This document shows positions 19,466 through 29,149 of a stretch of DNA of 64,000 nucleotides, one piece after another. Below the pieces are notes generated by a model. The model was not told the DNA's origin. It was given only the letters and a program-made list of their open reading frames with translations, and searched no databases. The number at the start of each line of letters is the position of its first letter. The first letter of the stretch is position 1. The DNA is taken from NCBI GenBank assembly GCA_009691715.1, contig SIAN01000011.1, positions 1 to 64,000 of the forward strand. The letters run 5' to 3'. A program made the position numbers and the translations under genes. This DNA is from Planctomycetota bacterium. GTDB taxonomy: Bacteria > Planctomycetota > B15-G4 > SIAN01.

Positions 19466-19972
19466 TCACCCGCGCGATCGGAATAGATCTCGCGCGATGC
19501 CGACCGCCTCGAGCGCCCGGCGTTCGGCCGCGCGCATCTTTTTCTGCTCGGCCGGCGCGTGGTCATCGAATCCCAGCAGATGGAGCACGCCGTGCACCAC
19601 ATAGAGCAGCAACTCGTCCGCGGGCCGCACGCCGCGCGCACGCGCCTCGCGCATCGCAGTGTCGGCCGAAGCGACCACTTCGCCGAGGAGTCCGCCAGCG
19701 CCGGCGAACGGGAACGACAGCACGTCGGTGGCCGAGTCCTCGCCCATGTGGTCGAAGTGGAGTCGCCGGATCGCACGATCGCCGACCAGCGCGATCGATA
19801 CCGCGCCGGTGCGCCGCGGCTTCAGCGCCAGCGCGGCCTGCACCGCCAGCTCGATGCGATTGCGACCGAGCCGGATCGAGCTCTGTCGATTGGAGAGCTC
19901 GATCGGCGGCGGCGCATCGGGGATCCGGGCGGGGTCGACGACGCGCTGACGGCGCGGTGCGAGCCGCCTCAT
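19466..19972 (-). CDS. ybeY: Endoribonuclease YbeY
   Basis: Single-strand metal-dependent endoribonuclease for 16S rRNA 3'-end maturation and ribosome quality control. 168 residues. The zinc motif appears as VVHGVLHLLGFDDH, and RLHFDHMGEDSATDVLSFPF is the conserved substrate-side stretch. ATGA overlap with the upstream pgpH-like gene. The phoH-pgpH-ybeY order is conserved in many phyla and supports the call. Confidence 0.95.
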   Translation of the reverse strand: MRRLAPRRQRVVDPARIPDAPPPIELSNRQSSIRLGRNRIELAVQAALALKPRRTGAVSIALVGDRAIRRLHFDHMGEDSATDVLSFPFAGAGGLLGEVVASADTAMREARARGVRPADELLLYVVHGVLHLLGFDDHAPAEQKKMRAAERRALEAVGIARDLFRSRG

Positions 19973-21558
19973 GAAGGGTTGGGCGGGAGCGTTGCGGGCG
20001 GACGCGGCGTGGGCGAGGTCATGACGCGTTCAGGCGCGCGGCCCGACTCGATCTCGGGCACCAGCTCGACCTCCGCCAGCGGCACGGAAAGGCGACCGGT
20101 CGGATCGCGCGGATAGGCCGGCCGGCGGTGATGGATGCCGCCCAGCACCTGCACGAACGCCTCCTTGATCCGGGTCAGTTCGCGCATCGTCAGCTGGCAT
20201 TCGTCGAGCTGTCGATCGTCCATCTTCATCCGCACGATGTCGTCGACCAACTGCTCGAGGCGCGCCGGCGTCGGTTCCTGCAGCGTCCGCGACGCGGCCT
20301 CGACCGAGTCGGCGACCATCACGATCGCCGTCTCCTTGCTCTGCGGGCGCGGTCCGGCGTAGCGGTAGCTGTCCTTCGGGACCTCCTCCTCGCTGCGCTG
20401 CTTCACGGCGATCCGCCAGAAGTACTCGACCGCGGTGGTGCCGTGATGCTCTTCGATGAAGGACTGGATCGGTCGCGGGATCTTGTGCAATTGCGCCAGT
20501 TCGATCCCGTCCTTCGGATGCGCCGTGATGATCAGTTTGCTCATGTCGGGGCTGAGCACGCCGTGGCGGGCGCGCGCCTCGGCCGAGTTCTCGGAGAAGT
20601 ACTCCGGCTTGTTCATCTTGCCGATGTCGTGGAAGTACGAACCGACCCGGCAGAGCAGGCCGTTGGCGCCGATCGACTCGGCGGCCGCTTCGGACAGCGT
20701 GCCGACCAGGAACGAATGATGGTGCGTGCCGGGCGCCTCGACCTGCAGCCGCCGCAGGACCGGCTGGTCGTTCTGATTGCTGAACTCGAGCAGCGTCAGG
20801 TCCGAGAGGCGATCGAGCGCCTTCTCGAACGCTGGCAGCAGCGCCAGCACGAGGAAGCCGCTCGCGAGCCCGTGCGCCAGCGCGATCAGCAGCCGCCGCA
20901 ACAGCTCGGCGTTGGCGGGCAGTTCGTCGCGCACCAACGTGATCGCCGCCAGCACCAGGATCTGGGTGACGCCGACGATCGCCCCGATGCCGATCAGCCG
21001 CGAGGCCCGGCGCACGCGGAACGAATAGAGCGCGCCCGCAAGCGAGCCAGCCGACAGGACCAGGAGCGCCGACAGCAGCTCGGGCGTGCCCCAGGCGACC
21101 ATCGCGACCAGCGTGAGCAGCAGGCCGACGAAGGCGACGGCGAAACGCGGCGCAAGCAGCAACGAGAGCAGCACCGCGACCGTCGGCACCGGCAGCAGCA
21201 GCAACGATGGCTGGCCGGTCTCGCGATGCGCGCGCGCGCCGACAAGGAACAGCAGGATCAGCGCACTGAGCGAGGCGACGCGACGCAACGGCCCGACCGC
21301 CTCGGCCTCGAACTTGACGAAGAAGCGACCAGCGAGGAACAGCACGCCCCCGATGACGACCGCGAGGCCGAAGAGGCGCGCGACGCCCCCGCCAGGTGCG
21401 GCGGCGAGCAGCACGGCGGCGAACGCGGTCGCCGCCGTCATCAGCGCCCGCTCGGCCGGCTGGTTCGCGAAATCGCGCTCATGCCCCGCGCGTGGCAGCG
21501 GCCGCACCAGCTCCGGTGCGACGCGGCGCGGCTGGCGGCGCAGCCAACCGAACATCAA
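19969..21558 (-). CDS. PgpH/7TM-HD-type cyclic-di-AMP phosphodiesterase
   Basis: 529 residues. Six or seven hydrophobic helices (about residues 38-245) precede a cytosolic HD domain with THHHS at 278-282, HDIGK at 310-314, AHPKDG near 346 and EHHGT at 370-374, all expected metal ligands of the PgpH family. The large N-terminal extracytoplasmic 7TMR-HDED sensor found in typical 700-residue members is missing, so it lacks the usual signal input. A 40-residue Pro-rich tail ends the protein. ATGA overlaps with phoH upstream and ybeY downstream imply tight coupling. c-di-AMP is the family substrate; no cyclase gene is in the window. Confidence 0.86.
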   Translation of the reverse strand: MMFGWLRRQPRRVAPELVRPLPRAGHERDFANQPAERALMTAATAFAAVLLAAAPGGGVARLFGLAVVIGGVLFLAGRFFVKFEAEAVGPLRRVASLSALILLFLVGARAHRETGQPSLLLLPVPTVAVLLSLLLAPRFAVAFVGLLLTLVAMVAWGTPELLSALLVLSAGSLAGALYSFRVRRASRLIGIGAIVGVTQILVLAAITLVRDELPANAELLRRLLIALAHGLASGFLVLALLPAFEKALDRLSDLTLLEFSNQNDQPVLRRLQVEAPGTHHHSFLVGTLSEAAAESIGANGLLCRVGSYFHDIGKMNKPEYFSENSAEARARHGVLSPDMSKLIITAHPKDGIELAQLHKIPRPIQSFIEEHHGTTAVEYFWRIAVKQRSEEEVPKDSYRYAGPRPQSKETAIVMVADSVEAASRTLQEPTPARLEQLVDDIVRMKMDDRQLDECQLTMRELTRIKEAFVQVLGGIHHRRPAYPRDPTGRLSVPLAEVELVPEIESGRAPERVMTSPTPRPPATLPPNPS

Positions 21559-22538
21559 CCGCCGCCGTGCCGCGGCGGCGGAGGCTGCGTCGCGCGGTCG
21601 TACGCGTCGACGACCCGCTGGACGACCGGGTGGCGCACGATGTCGCCACGCGTCATCCGGACGATGCCGATGCCGTCGACGCCGTCGAGGATGCGCGTCG
21701 CCTCGACCAACCCGCTCATCTGGCCATGCGGCAGGTCGATCTGGGTCACGTCTCCGGTCACGACGATCCGCGAGTGGAGCCCCATGCGGGTGAGGAACAT
21801 CTGCATCTGCTTCTGCGTGGTGTTCTGCGCCTCGTCGAGGATCACGAAGGCGCGTTCGAGCGTGCGGCCGCGCATGTACGCGAGCGGCGCGATCTCGATC
21901 ACGTCGTGGTCGATGTAGCGGCGCACCTGCTGGGCGTCGAGCAGCGCGAAGAGCGCGTCGTAGAGCGGCCGCAGGTAGGGGTTGACCTTCGCCTCGATGT
22001 CGCCCGGCAGGAAGCCGAGCCGTTCGCCCGCCTCGACCGCGGGACGACAGAGCACGAGCTTGCGGAAGTTGCCTTGCTTCAACTCGGCGACGGCGTGGGC
22101 AGCGGCGAGGAACGTCTTGCCCGTGCCGGCCGGACCAACGCCGAAAGTGATCGCGTTCTTGCGCATCGCGTCGACGTAGACGTCCTGGCCCTTGGTGCGG
22201 GTGTGCACCCCATCGGGCAGCGCGCCGTGCGCGTTCGCCGGCGCATGGCCGTTCGGCTCGGGGGCCGCGTCGCGTTCGCTGACCGGGCTGGCGTCGTCAA
22301 TGATCCGCCGCAGGCTCTCCTCGGACAGGATTCCGTCGCGGCGCCACACGCCGATCGCGCGCTTCAGCGCGTGCGCCGCCTCGTCGACGGCGACCTCCTC
22401 GCCCACCAGCGTGACGCCCTCGCCGCGCACGACGACATCGACACCGAAGCGCTGGCGCAGGCGGCGAAGGTGGCGATCGGACGGCCCGAACAGGGCGCGG
22501 AGCAGTTCCTCATCGCCGATCGGGATCACCTGCTCCAT
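21555..22538 (-). CDS. phoH: PhoH family ATPase
   Basis: 327 residues. An N-terminal KH-like region is followed by the PhoH P-loop NTPase with GPAGTGKT at 135-142, [16 protein letters not shown] and [11 protein letters not shown] (Walker B). PhoH proteins are RNA-associated ATPases, often linked to ybeY and rRNA processing. First gene of the operon; a 78-base gap separates it from cdsA upstream on the same strand. Confidence 0.94.
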   Translation of the reverse strand: MEQVIPIGDEELLRALFGPSDRHLRRLRQRFGVDVVVRGEGVTLVGEEVAVDEAAHALKRAIGVWRRDGILSEESLRRIIDDASPVSERDAAPEPNGHAPANAHGALPDGVHTRTKGQDVYVDAMRKNAITFGVGPAGTGKTFLAAAHAVAELKQGNFRKLVLCRPAVEAGERLGFLPGDIEAKVNPYLRPLYDALFALLDAQQVRRYIDHDVIEIAPLAYMRGRTLERAFVILDEAQNTTQKQMQMFLTRMGLHSRIVVTGDVTQIDLPHGQMSGLVEATRILDGVDGIGIVRMTRGDIVRHPVVQRVVDAYDRATQPPPPRHGGG

Positions 22539-22616
22539 GCGCCGGTTCGGCCTCCTGGCCGCATCGACGCGGCGCCGGAATGGTAGCAGAGCCTTCCGAG
22601 GTGCGCGCGCCGGGCG

Positions 22617-23465
22617 TCAGTCGGCAAAGAGCCGCAGAAGCGCGTAACCGGCGGGAACCGCGAACAGCAGCGAGTCGACCAGGTCGAGCGCGCCGCCGAA
22701 CTCCGGCAGCAGCTGACCGGAGTCCTTCACCTTCGCCGCGCGCTTCCACAGCGACTCGAACAGGTCGCCGACGTGACCGGCGACGAACAGAAGCGCGCCG
22801 ACGGCGAGCAGCTCGAACAGGTGGTAGTTCCTCCCGCCGAAGTGGCCGATCAACCAGCAGGCGACGGCCATCGCTGCCGCCAGCCCGCCGATCGCGCCCT
22901 CGACCGTCTTGCCCGGCGAGACGTGCGGGATAAGTTTGTGTCGGCCGCACGACTTGCCGACGAGGTAGGCGCCCATGTCGCCGGCCTTGGTCGAGATCAC
23001 CAGCGCGAAGAGCAGGAACGGCCCGAAGTCGTAGACGACGTCGATCAGCGTCGAGAGCAACTGCGTCACGAGCAGCACCAGCGCGGCGCCACCCGCGCGC
23101 GCGATGCCACTGCTCACGTCCCGTTCCCGCAGCAGGAGCGCCGCCACGAAGATCGTCGCGGCGGCGAGCGTCGCCGAGTGCCAGGCCGCGCGCGGCTCGA
23201 GACCGTGGTACTCGACCCACGTCTTCGCCAGCAGCAGCGACGCGCTCACGGCCAGCAGCGGCCAGCGCGGCAGCACGCAGCCGGTGCCGGCGAGCAGTTG
23301 GAGCAACTCCTTCACCGACGCGAGCGCGATCAACGTGGCGAGCAGCGGCGACCAGAGCGGCGGCGTGCCGCCCGCGATGCGTTGCGCATCGAGCCACAGC
23401 CCGCCCCCGACCAGCGCGATCAGAAGCGGGCCGAAGAGGAGCCTCTTTCCGAGGCGCGAGCTCAA
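22617..23465 (-). CDS. cdsA: Phosphatidate cytidylyltransferase
   Basis: Makes CDP-diacylglycerol from phosphatidate and CTP in the inner membrane. 282 residues with about seven hydrophobic segments. The signature region reads KAGDMGAYLVGKSCGRHKLIP, SPGKTVEGAIGG and DSGQLLPEFGGALDLVDSL. The start is a TTG at 23465 overlapping the purA stop (TTGA). This gives the family length; the ATG at 23609 would place 48 unrelated residues inside purA. Confidence 0.9.
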   Translation of the reverse strand: MSSRLGKRLLFGPLLIALVGGGLWLDAQRIAGGTPPLWSPLLATLIALASVKELLQLLAGTGCVLPRWPLLAVSASLLLAKTWVEYHGLEPRAAWHSATLAAATIFVAALLLRERDVSSGIARAGGAALVLLVTQLLSTLIDVVYDFGPFLLFALVISTKAGDMGAYLVGKSCGRHKLIPHVSPGKTVEGAIGGLAAAMAVACWLIGHFGGRNYHLFELLAVGALLFVAGHVGDLFESLWKRAAKVKDSGQLLPEFGGALDLVDSLLFAVPAGYALLRLFAD

Positions 23466-24736
23466 CGGAAGATCGTCTGATCGCGCGCGGGCCCGACCGA
23501 CAGGATGGTCGCGCGCACGCGGAGGAAGTCCTCGAGGAAGTCGACGTACTCGCGCGTCGCCTCCGGAAGGTCGTCGAAACGGCGCACGCCCGACACGTCC
23601 TCGCTCCAACCGGCGACGGTCTCGTAGCGCGGCTTCACTTTGTCGAGCGTGGTCATGCCGACCGGGAATCGATCAGTCACGTGGCCGTCGATCTCGTAGC
23701 CGGTGCAGACCTTCAGCTCGGCGTAGCCCGCCAGCGTGTCGAGCTTGGTGAGCGCAAGCGAGTCGACGCCGTTCACCTGCACTGCAAAGCGCGCGGCGAC
23801 GCCGTCGAACCAGCCGCAGCGGCGCGGCCGTCCGGTCACGGCGCCGAACTCGCCGCCGCGCTCACGCAGCAGTTTCGCCTCTGCGTCGGGCAGTTCGGTC
23901 GGGAACGGGCCTTCGCCGACGCGCGTGCAGTACGCCTTGGCGACACCGAGCACTTCACCGACGCGCTTCGGCGCGATGCCGGTGCCGGCCGTGATGCCGA
24001 GCGCCGAGGAGTTCGACGAGGTCACGAACGGATAGGTGCCGAAGTCGACGTCGAGCAGGATTCCCTGCGCGCCCTCGATGAAGACGTACTGGCCGGCGTC
24101 GAGGCAATCGCGCAGCAGGTGAAAGGTGTCGGTCACGTACTGCTTCAGGCGCTGCGCGTAGCCGCGGAACTCGGCCAGGATCGCGGCACCATCGAGTGGT
24201 TCGGCGCCGTAGAGCGCCTTCAGCAGCAGGTTCTTCTCGGCGACGTTCGCCTTCAGCCGTTCGGCGAAGCGCGCCTCGTCGTAGAGATCGCCGACCCTGA
24301 GCCCGGTGCGCGAGATCTTGTCGGCGTAGCAAGGCCCGATGCCGCGACCGGTGGTGCCGATCTTCATCCCGCCCTTCACGCCCTCGGAGGCGCGGTCGAG
24401 CGCCTTGTGGTACGGGAAGACGAGGTGCGCGGCGGCGCTGATGAAGAGCCGACCGGTGAGGTCGATGCCGCGCTTCTGGAAACCGTCGATCTCGGTGAGG
24501 AGCTGCGCGGCGTCGAGCACCATGCCGTTCGCGATCACGTTCTTCTTGCCGGGGTGGAGAATTCCCGACGGCAACAGGTTGAAGACGAACTTCTCCTGGC
24601 CGACGACGACCGTGTGGCCGGCGTTGGCGCCGCCTTGGTAGCGCACCACCACGTCGGCCTTCGAAGCGATGAGGTCGAGGATCTTCCCCTTGCCCTCGTC
24701 GCCCCACTGGGCACCGATCACGCTGAGGACGGGCAT
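23462..24736 (-). CDS. purA: Adenylosuccinate synthetase
   Basis: First committed step from IMP to AMP, using GTP and aspartate. 424 residues from the ATG at 24736, with GGAAGG 7 bases upstream. GAQWGDEGKGK is the GTP-binding P-loop, followed by NAGHTVV, IGTTGRGIGPCYADK, EGAQGILLDVDFGTYPFVTSS and TGRPRRCGWFD. Its stop is coupled to cdsA. Upstream lies a 217-base divergent gap shared with a PilZ gene. Confidence 0.96.
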   Translation of the reverse strand: MPVLSVIGAQWGDEGKGKILDLIASKADVVVRYQGGANAGHTVVVGQEKFVFNLLPSGILHPGKKNVIANGMVLDAAQLLTEIDGFQKRGIDLTGRLFISAAAHLVFPYHKALDRASEGVKGGMKIGTTGRGIGPCYADKISRTGLRVGDLYDEARFAERLKANVAEKNLLLKALYGAEPLDGAAILAEFRGYAQRLKQYVTDTFHLLRDCLDAGQYVFIEGAQGILLDVDFGTYPFVTSSNSSALGITAGTGIAPKRVGEVLGVAKAYCTRVGEGPFPTELPDAEAKLLRERGGEFGAVTGRPRRCGWFDGVAARFAVQVNGVDSLALTKLDTLAGYAELKVCTGYEIDGHVTDRFPVGMTTLDKVKPRYETVAGWSEDVSGVRRFDDLPEATREYVDFLEDFLRVRATILSVGPARDQTIFR

Positions 24737-24953
24737 CGTCGCGCCTTCCGCTGTAGCGACCCGCGAACTGCGGCCTGCACGCGCGCGGCAAGGTCCGCCG
24801 CACACCTTTGAAAGCGCGCGGATGCTAGCGAGACGTCGCGATCTTTTTTCCGATTGGAAGGCTCGCGCATCCTCGGCTCACGGCACGGTCAAGCTCCGCC
24901 GCATCGACTCCCGATGGGGACGGCGTTCACTGCCCACCGCCGAGGACCGCGTC

Positions 24954-25394
24954 ATGGCGAATCCGAACGACACCACCGATCAAGAGAGCCGCGTCGACAA
25001 CCGTCGCAGCAGCGCACGGTGGCGCTCGCGGGCGCTCGCCGACGGCACGATCCGGTCGGGGGCCTTGAGCGACGACTCGTTCCTCGGTTCGACGATCGAC
25101 CTGTCGGCGAACGGCGCTTGCGTGCGCACCTATGAGGCGTTGACCGATGGCATGCGCGTCGCGCTGCGCCTGCGGTTACCGGAAGGCGACATCGAGACGC
25201 TCGCCACCGTCACGCACGTGACCCGCGACTCCGTCGGCTGCAGCTTGGCCGGAGTCCGGTTCGACCCGCTCACTGCCGAAGGCTGCGCGCTGCTGGCCAC
25301 CCACCTCGCTGGGGTCGTGCCGAGCGCCAACGGCTACGCCTCGCACGGGCCCAACGGAGAGGCGGACGAGAACGTCGATCTGCGCACGGTCTGA
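24954..25394 (+). CDS. PilZ-domain protein
   Basis: 146 residues. An N-terminal RxxxR-like motif (NRRSSARWRSR) and a DLSANGACV motif match D/N-x-S-x-x-G, the two c-di-GMP-binding elements of PilZ. There is no second domain, so it is a free-standing c-di-GMP receptor candidate. The ATG at 24954 has GAGGA 7 bases upstream. It is monocistronic and divergent from purA. The target, perhaps pili or motility, is not evident. Confidence 0.83.
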   Translation: MANPNDTTDQESRVDNRRSSARWRSRALADGTIRSGALSDDSFLGSTIDLSANGACVRTYEALTDGMRVALRLRLPEGDIETLATVTHVTRDSVGCSLAGVRFDPLTAEGCALLATHLAGVVPSANGYASHGPNGEADENVDLRTV

Positions 25395-25432
25395 ACCGGA
25401 GAGCGCGGTCGCGCGAAGCCGGGTTCAGTCGC

Positions 25433-25756
25433 TCAGGCGGAGAACGACTTGCCGCAGCCGCAGCCGCCGCTCGAGTTCGGGTTCTTCACGGTGAAGCCCG
25501 AGCCCTGCAGTGAATCGACCCAGTCGACTTGCACGCCGTTCAGGTAAGGCAGGCTCATCGGGTCGATGACCACGTCGAAGTCGCTGCACTTCGTCACGTC
25601 GTCGCCGTCCTGCTTCTCCGAAAAGGTGAAGCCGTACTGGAAACCGGAGCAGCCGCCACCCTGGACGAAGACGCGGAGCGCCTTGCCCTTGAGCGCAGTG
25701 TCCTGCTCGAGGAAGCCCTTGACAGCTTTCTGCGCGGAGTCGGAGAGGGTCAACAT
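25433..25756 (-). CDS. A-type iron-sulfur carrier (IscA/ErpA/HesB)
   Basis: 107 residues. The three conserved cysteines are in GGGCSGFQYG and GGCGCGKSFSA. Such proteins carry or insert Fe-S clusters and could serve the polyferredoxin or Rieske protein nearby. The ATG at 25756 has GAGG 7 bases upstream; the frame upstream overlaps the end of the kinase gene and is unlikely to be translated. No isc or suf operon is adjacent. Confidence 0.93.
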   Translation of the reverse strand: MLTLSDSAQKAVKGFLEQDTALKGKALRVFVQGGGCSGFQYGFTFSEKQDGDDVTKCSDFDVVIDPMSLPYLNGVQVDWVDSLQGSGFTVKNPNSSGGCGCGKSFSA

Positions 25757-25805
25757 CGCGAGACCTCGGAGTGATTTCGTGGGTAGCGGGATTCGCCGCG
25801 TCCTT

Positions 25806-28127
25806 CTAGGCCCGATTCGCAGGCCCCGCAAGCTGCGGCTGCGTGGCCTCCGGCAGCGGCTCGATCGGACGACTCACCTTCGCGATCGCGGCGCGGATCG
25901 ACTCGAGCGTGAACGGCTTGTTCAGCACCGCGTTGCCGTCGGCCTGCGCGACCCGCGCGACATCGCCGGAGAGCGAATCACCGGTCAGGAAGATGACGCG
26001 GCCCCGCCAGTCGGCGCGCCGCTCGCACAACTGCTGGTAGAGCCGCTCACCGCCCGCTCCCGGCATGCGCCAGTCGGAGCAGACAACGTCGAACTCGGTC
26101 TGCGTGACCGCCGCGAGCGCCTCGTCCACTGAGCCGGCCGTCGTGACGGCGTGGCCGTCGCCACTGAGGAACGCGCGCATCAGATCGAGGATGATCGGCT
26201 CGTCGTCGACCACCAGGATGCGCGAGCGTACGGCCGACAGGGTCACGGTCTGCTCCTTCACCAGCGACGCGCTGCCGGACGGCTCCGCGATCACAGGCAG
26301 GTCGAGGCGGAACGTCGTCCCTTCACCCGGCCGGCTCGAGACCGTGAGCGTGCCGCCGTGCTCGCGCACGATCCCGTACGAGAGCGAAAGCCCGAGTCCG
26401 GTTCCCTTGCCGACGCCCTTGGTGGTGAAGAAAGGGTCGAAGATCCGTCGCACCACGCTTTCGGGCATCCCGCAGCCGTTGTCGGCGACTTCGACCACCA
26501 TGCGCCCACCGGTAGCGAGGCGTGACCGCAGCGTGACGACGCCGGCGCGCTGCGCCTCGCCGATCGCGTGCTGCGCGTTGGTGAGCAAGTTGATCAGCAC
26601 CTGCTGCAGCTGGAACGAGTCCATCATCGAGTCGGGCAACGCCGGATCGAGCTCGCACTCGATGCGGACGTTGCTGAGGCGCAGCTGGTAGGAGAGCAGG
26701 TCGACGGTCGACTGCACCACCTCGTTCAGGTTGGCGCGCACGCGCTCGGCCTGGTGGCGACGCGCGAACTTCAGCAGCCCGTCGATGATCTTCTTGCAGC
26801 GCTGCGCGTGCGTGAAGATGTGGCGCACCTCATCCTTCTGCTCGGCCGGCATCTCCTCGGAAAGGAGCAGCTGCGCGAAACCGAAGACGGCGGTGAGCGG
26901 GTTGTTGAGCTCGTGCGCAACGCCGGCGACGAGCTCGCCGATGGCGGAGAGCTTCTCGTTCTGCGCCACCTGCGCTTCGAGCCGCTTCCACTCGGTCACG
27001 TCGCGCGCGACCACGACCGTGCCGAGCAGGCGGTCGTCGAGCGAGCGGATCGGCGCCAAAGCCAGCGCCGCGCTGCGCGCACAGCCGTCCGCGGAGGCGA
27101 GCGTCGCCTCGGCGTCAAAGCGCTTGAACTCGCGTAGCGCGTGCACGAATGCCTTGCGGGCCGCATCGTCGACGAACGGCAGCACCGCACCATCGCGCGG
27201 CGCCGCGCCCTCCGGCAGCGGCCCGAACAGCGCCTCCGCGGCGCGATTGCGGTGGAGCAGCTCGCCACGCAATCCAAGTGTCACGATCGGGTCGTTCGCG
27301 CTGTTCACCACATCGTGCAGCAGGCTCGCGCGATCCTCCGACTCGGCGTGCGCCGAGACGTCGCGGATCTGCTGCAGCAGCTTGCCGGCGAAGCCGCGGC
27401 GGTCGAACAGCGGGAACGTCGTGATCTCGAATCGGCGCGCGCCGCGCTCGTCGCGGACGAGCTCGAAGCGCGCCTTGCGTTTGCTCCACGCTTGCGTGAC
27501 CGTGCAGTTCGAACAGTCGTCGTGGCCGAGGTACGCCTCGCAGCAGGTCTTGCCGAGGATCGCCTCGCCGAAGACCTGGATCGCCATGTGGTTGGCGGCG
27601 ATCACGCGGCGCCCTTCGCCGATGACGACCAGCGGGTCGGGCATCGACTCGAAGAAGCTCTCGAGGAACTCCTCGGAACTCTCGAGCAGATCGAGGGCCT
27701 TGCGACGCACCATCCGGTCGAGCGCGAACAGGATCATCACGGTGCCTGCGGTCTTCAGCATCAACTCGGGCACCATGTCGTCACGGAACCAGCCGAGCAG
27801 GCAGCCGCCGGTGCCAGCCATCAGGACCAGCGTGCCAACCAAGAGCAGCGGATGGTGGCCGTCGAGCGTGCGCGCGCGGACGCGGAATGCGGCGAACCCC
27901 AGCACGCACGCCACCGTGAACACGTTCAGCGTGAGCTCGCTCATGCGCATGTCGTGCTGGGCGAACAGGCTCTGAAACGCGATCCCGACCAGGAAGATCA
28001 ACGGCAGCGAGATTGCGCTCCAACCGCCATCGGAAGCACGCAGGAGCGGCCGCAGGCGTCCCGGATGGGCGCGCAGCTTCCGTGCGATCTCGTGTCCTTG
28101 TTCGGTCGGCAGTGCCGCCTCGCTCAT
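25806..28127 (-). CDS. Hybrid histidine kinase with two PAS domains and a receiver
   Basis: 773 residues. Four or so membrane helices occupy 38-140, PAS domains about 150-260 and 265-390, and the HisKA domain has phospho-acceptor His405 in AHELNNPL. The HATPase (about 505-612) carries NLLTNAQ, DNGCGMP and GKGTGLGLSLSYGIV. The receiver (about 636-752) has acceptor Asp685 in CSDWRMPG and Lys737. PAS-1 contains CCEAYLGHDDCSNC, a cysteine cluster often seen in redox-sensing PAS domains. No separate response regulator is adjacent, so output must go through another protein. Confidence 0.92.
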   Translation of the reverse strand: MSEAALPTEQGHEIARKLRAHPGRLRPLLRASDGGWSAISLPLIFLVGIAFQSLFAQHDMRMSELTLNVFTVACVLGFAAFRVRARTLDGHHPLLLVGTLVLMAGTGGCLLGWFRDDMVPELMLKTAGTVMILFALDRMVRRKALDLLESSEEFLESFFESMPDPLVVIGEGRRVIAANHMAIQVFGEAILGKTCCEAYLGHDDCSNCTVTQAWSKRKARFELVRDERGARRFEITTFPLFDRRGFAGKLLQQIRDVSAHAESEDRASLLHDVVNSANDPIVTLGLRGELLHRNRAAEALFGPLPEGAAPRDGAVLPFVDDAARKAFVHALREFKRFDAEATLASADGCARSAALALAPIRSLDDRLLGTVVVARDVTEWKRLEAQVAQNEKLSAIGELVAGVAHELNNPLTAVFGFAQLLLSEEMPAEQKDEVRHIFTHAQRCKKIIDGLLKFARRHQAERVRANLNEVVQSTVDLLSYQLRLSNVRIECELDPALPDSMMDSFQLQQVLINLLTNAQHAIGEAQRAGVVTLRSRLATGGRMVVEVADNGCGMPESVVRRIFDPFFTTKGVGKGTGLGLSLSYGIVREHGGTLTVSSRPGEGTTFRLDLPVIAEPSGSASLVKEQTVTLSAVRSRILVVDDEPIILDLMRAFLSGDGHAVTTAGSVDEALAAVTQTEFDVVCSDWRMPGAGGERLYQQLCERRADWRGRVIFLTGDSLSGDVARVAQADGNAVLNKPFTLESIRAAIAKVSRPIEPLPEATQPQLAGPANRA

Positions 28128-28258
28128 CGATCCATCCCGGCTGGACTGCGCATGGCCGGTATAGCTTCGGACGCGGCGACGAGCAACTTGACGACGGGCG
28201 GCGGCCCGAGGTCACGCAGGGCTTGGACGGGAAGTCGTTTCCTGTTCGTTCGCACTGG

Positions 28259-28774
28259 TCAGCGCCGCGCGGGCAGGCGCGGCAGATCGGTGGAAACGAT
28301 CCTCGCGTCGGGGTCACGGACCAGCGCCTTGCCACAGATCTCGTCGAGGAGGATGCCCTCGACGACGAGGTCGGAGCCGTGGGTGACCCAGCGCACCGGC
28401 GTGTCGGAGGATGGGTCGAATTCGCGGCGCGTCATCGGCACGAAGACCGCGAGCTCGAGGCCGCTCTCCGACGACCGCAAATCGATGCAGCAGCGCTCGC
28501 GGAGCACCTTGCCGCCGATCACTTCTTCGAGCTCTCCGGTCTCGATCTTCCCCGCCGCTGCGTCGATCTTGATGGTCGTGCCGCCGTAGTGCGCCAGCAC
28601 GGTCTCGCGCGCCCACTCGAACAACTCGGCGCGATCGACGCCGGCAAGGACGACCTTCTTCCACGAAAGCTCGGGCTCGCTGCGGCAGCCGGCGCAAAAC
28701 GTCGTGGCGAGCACCGCGATAGCGAGTCGAAGCGCCCGACCGCACCCGTCGCTGGCCATCCCGAGTCGCCGCAC
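28259..28774 (-). CDS. Hypothetical lipoprotein
   Basis: Up to 171 residues. A signal sequence ends in ATTFCAGC, a lipobox. The mature part has no recognised domain; it is mixed alpha/beta with DSSESGLE-like acidic patches. The start may be GTG at 28774 or ATG at 28759, and neither has an ideal ribosome site. It lies 7 bases downstream of the Rieske gene, so it is probably co-transcribed. Confidence 0.62.
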   Translation of the reverse strand: MRRLGMASDGCGRALRLAIAVLATTFCAGCRSEPELSWKKVVLAGVDRAELFEWARETVLAHYGGTTIKIDAAAGKIETGELEEVIGGKVLRERCCIDLRSSESGLELAVFVPMTRREFDPSSDTPVRWVTHGSDLVVEGILLDEICGKALVRDPDARIVSTDLPRLPARR

Positions 28775-28781
28775 GGTCGTC

Positions 28782-29087
28782 TCACACCTCGACGTAGATG
28801 GTCGATCCTTCGACGCTGGTCGCGTAGCTCGTGACGCAGACTGCGGCGTTGCGCGTCGACTTTCCGGTCGCGCAGTCGAATTGCCAGCCGTGCCACGGGC
28901 AAGTCACGACGTCGCCCGTCAGCGAACCGTCGGCCAGCGGCCCGCCGCGATGCGGGCAGAGGTTGTCGATCGCGAGGTAGCGATCGGCGGCCTTGAACAG
29001 CGCGATCTGCTTGCCGGCGATCTCGAAGCTCTTGCCCTGGCCCGCGAGAATCTCGGTGATGTCAGCGACAGCTTGGCGCGTCGGCAT
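28782..29087 (-). CDS. Rieske-type [2Fe-2S] ferredoxin
   Basis: 101 residues, the size of NirD-like or dioxygenase-type Rieske ferredoxins. CPHRGGPL and CPWHGWQFD supply the Cys/His cluster ligands. Soluble, with no signal peptide. The ATG has AAGGAA about 9 bases upstream. No oxygenase or nitrite reductase partner is nearby, so the electron acceptor is unknown. Confidence 0.92.
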   Translation of the reverse strand: MPTRQAVADITEILAGQGKSFEIAGKQIALFKAADRYLAIDNLCPHRGGPLADGSLTGDVVTCPWHGWQFDCATGKSTRNAAVCVTSYATSVEGSTIYVEV

Positions 29088-29149
29088 TGGTTTTCATTCC
29101 TTTGCGATGGAGACGGCGACGGCGGTGATCCGCTGCGCGGCGCGATGGT

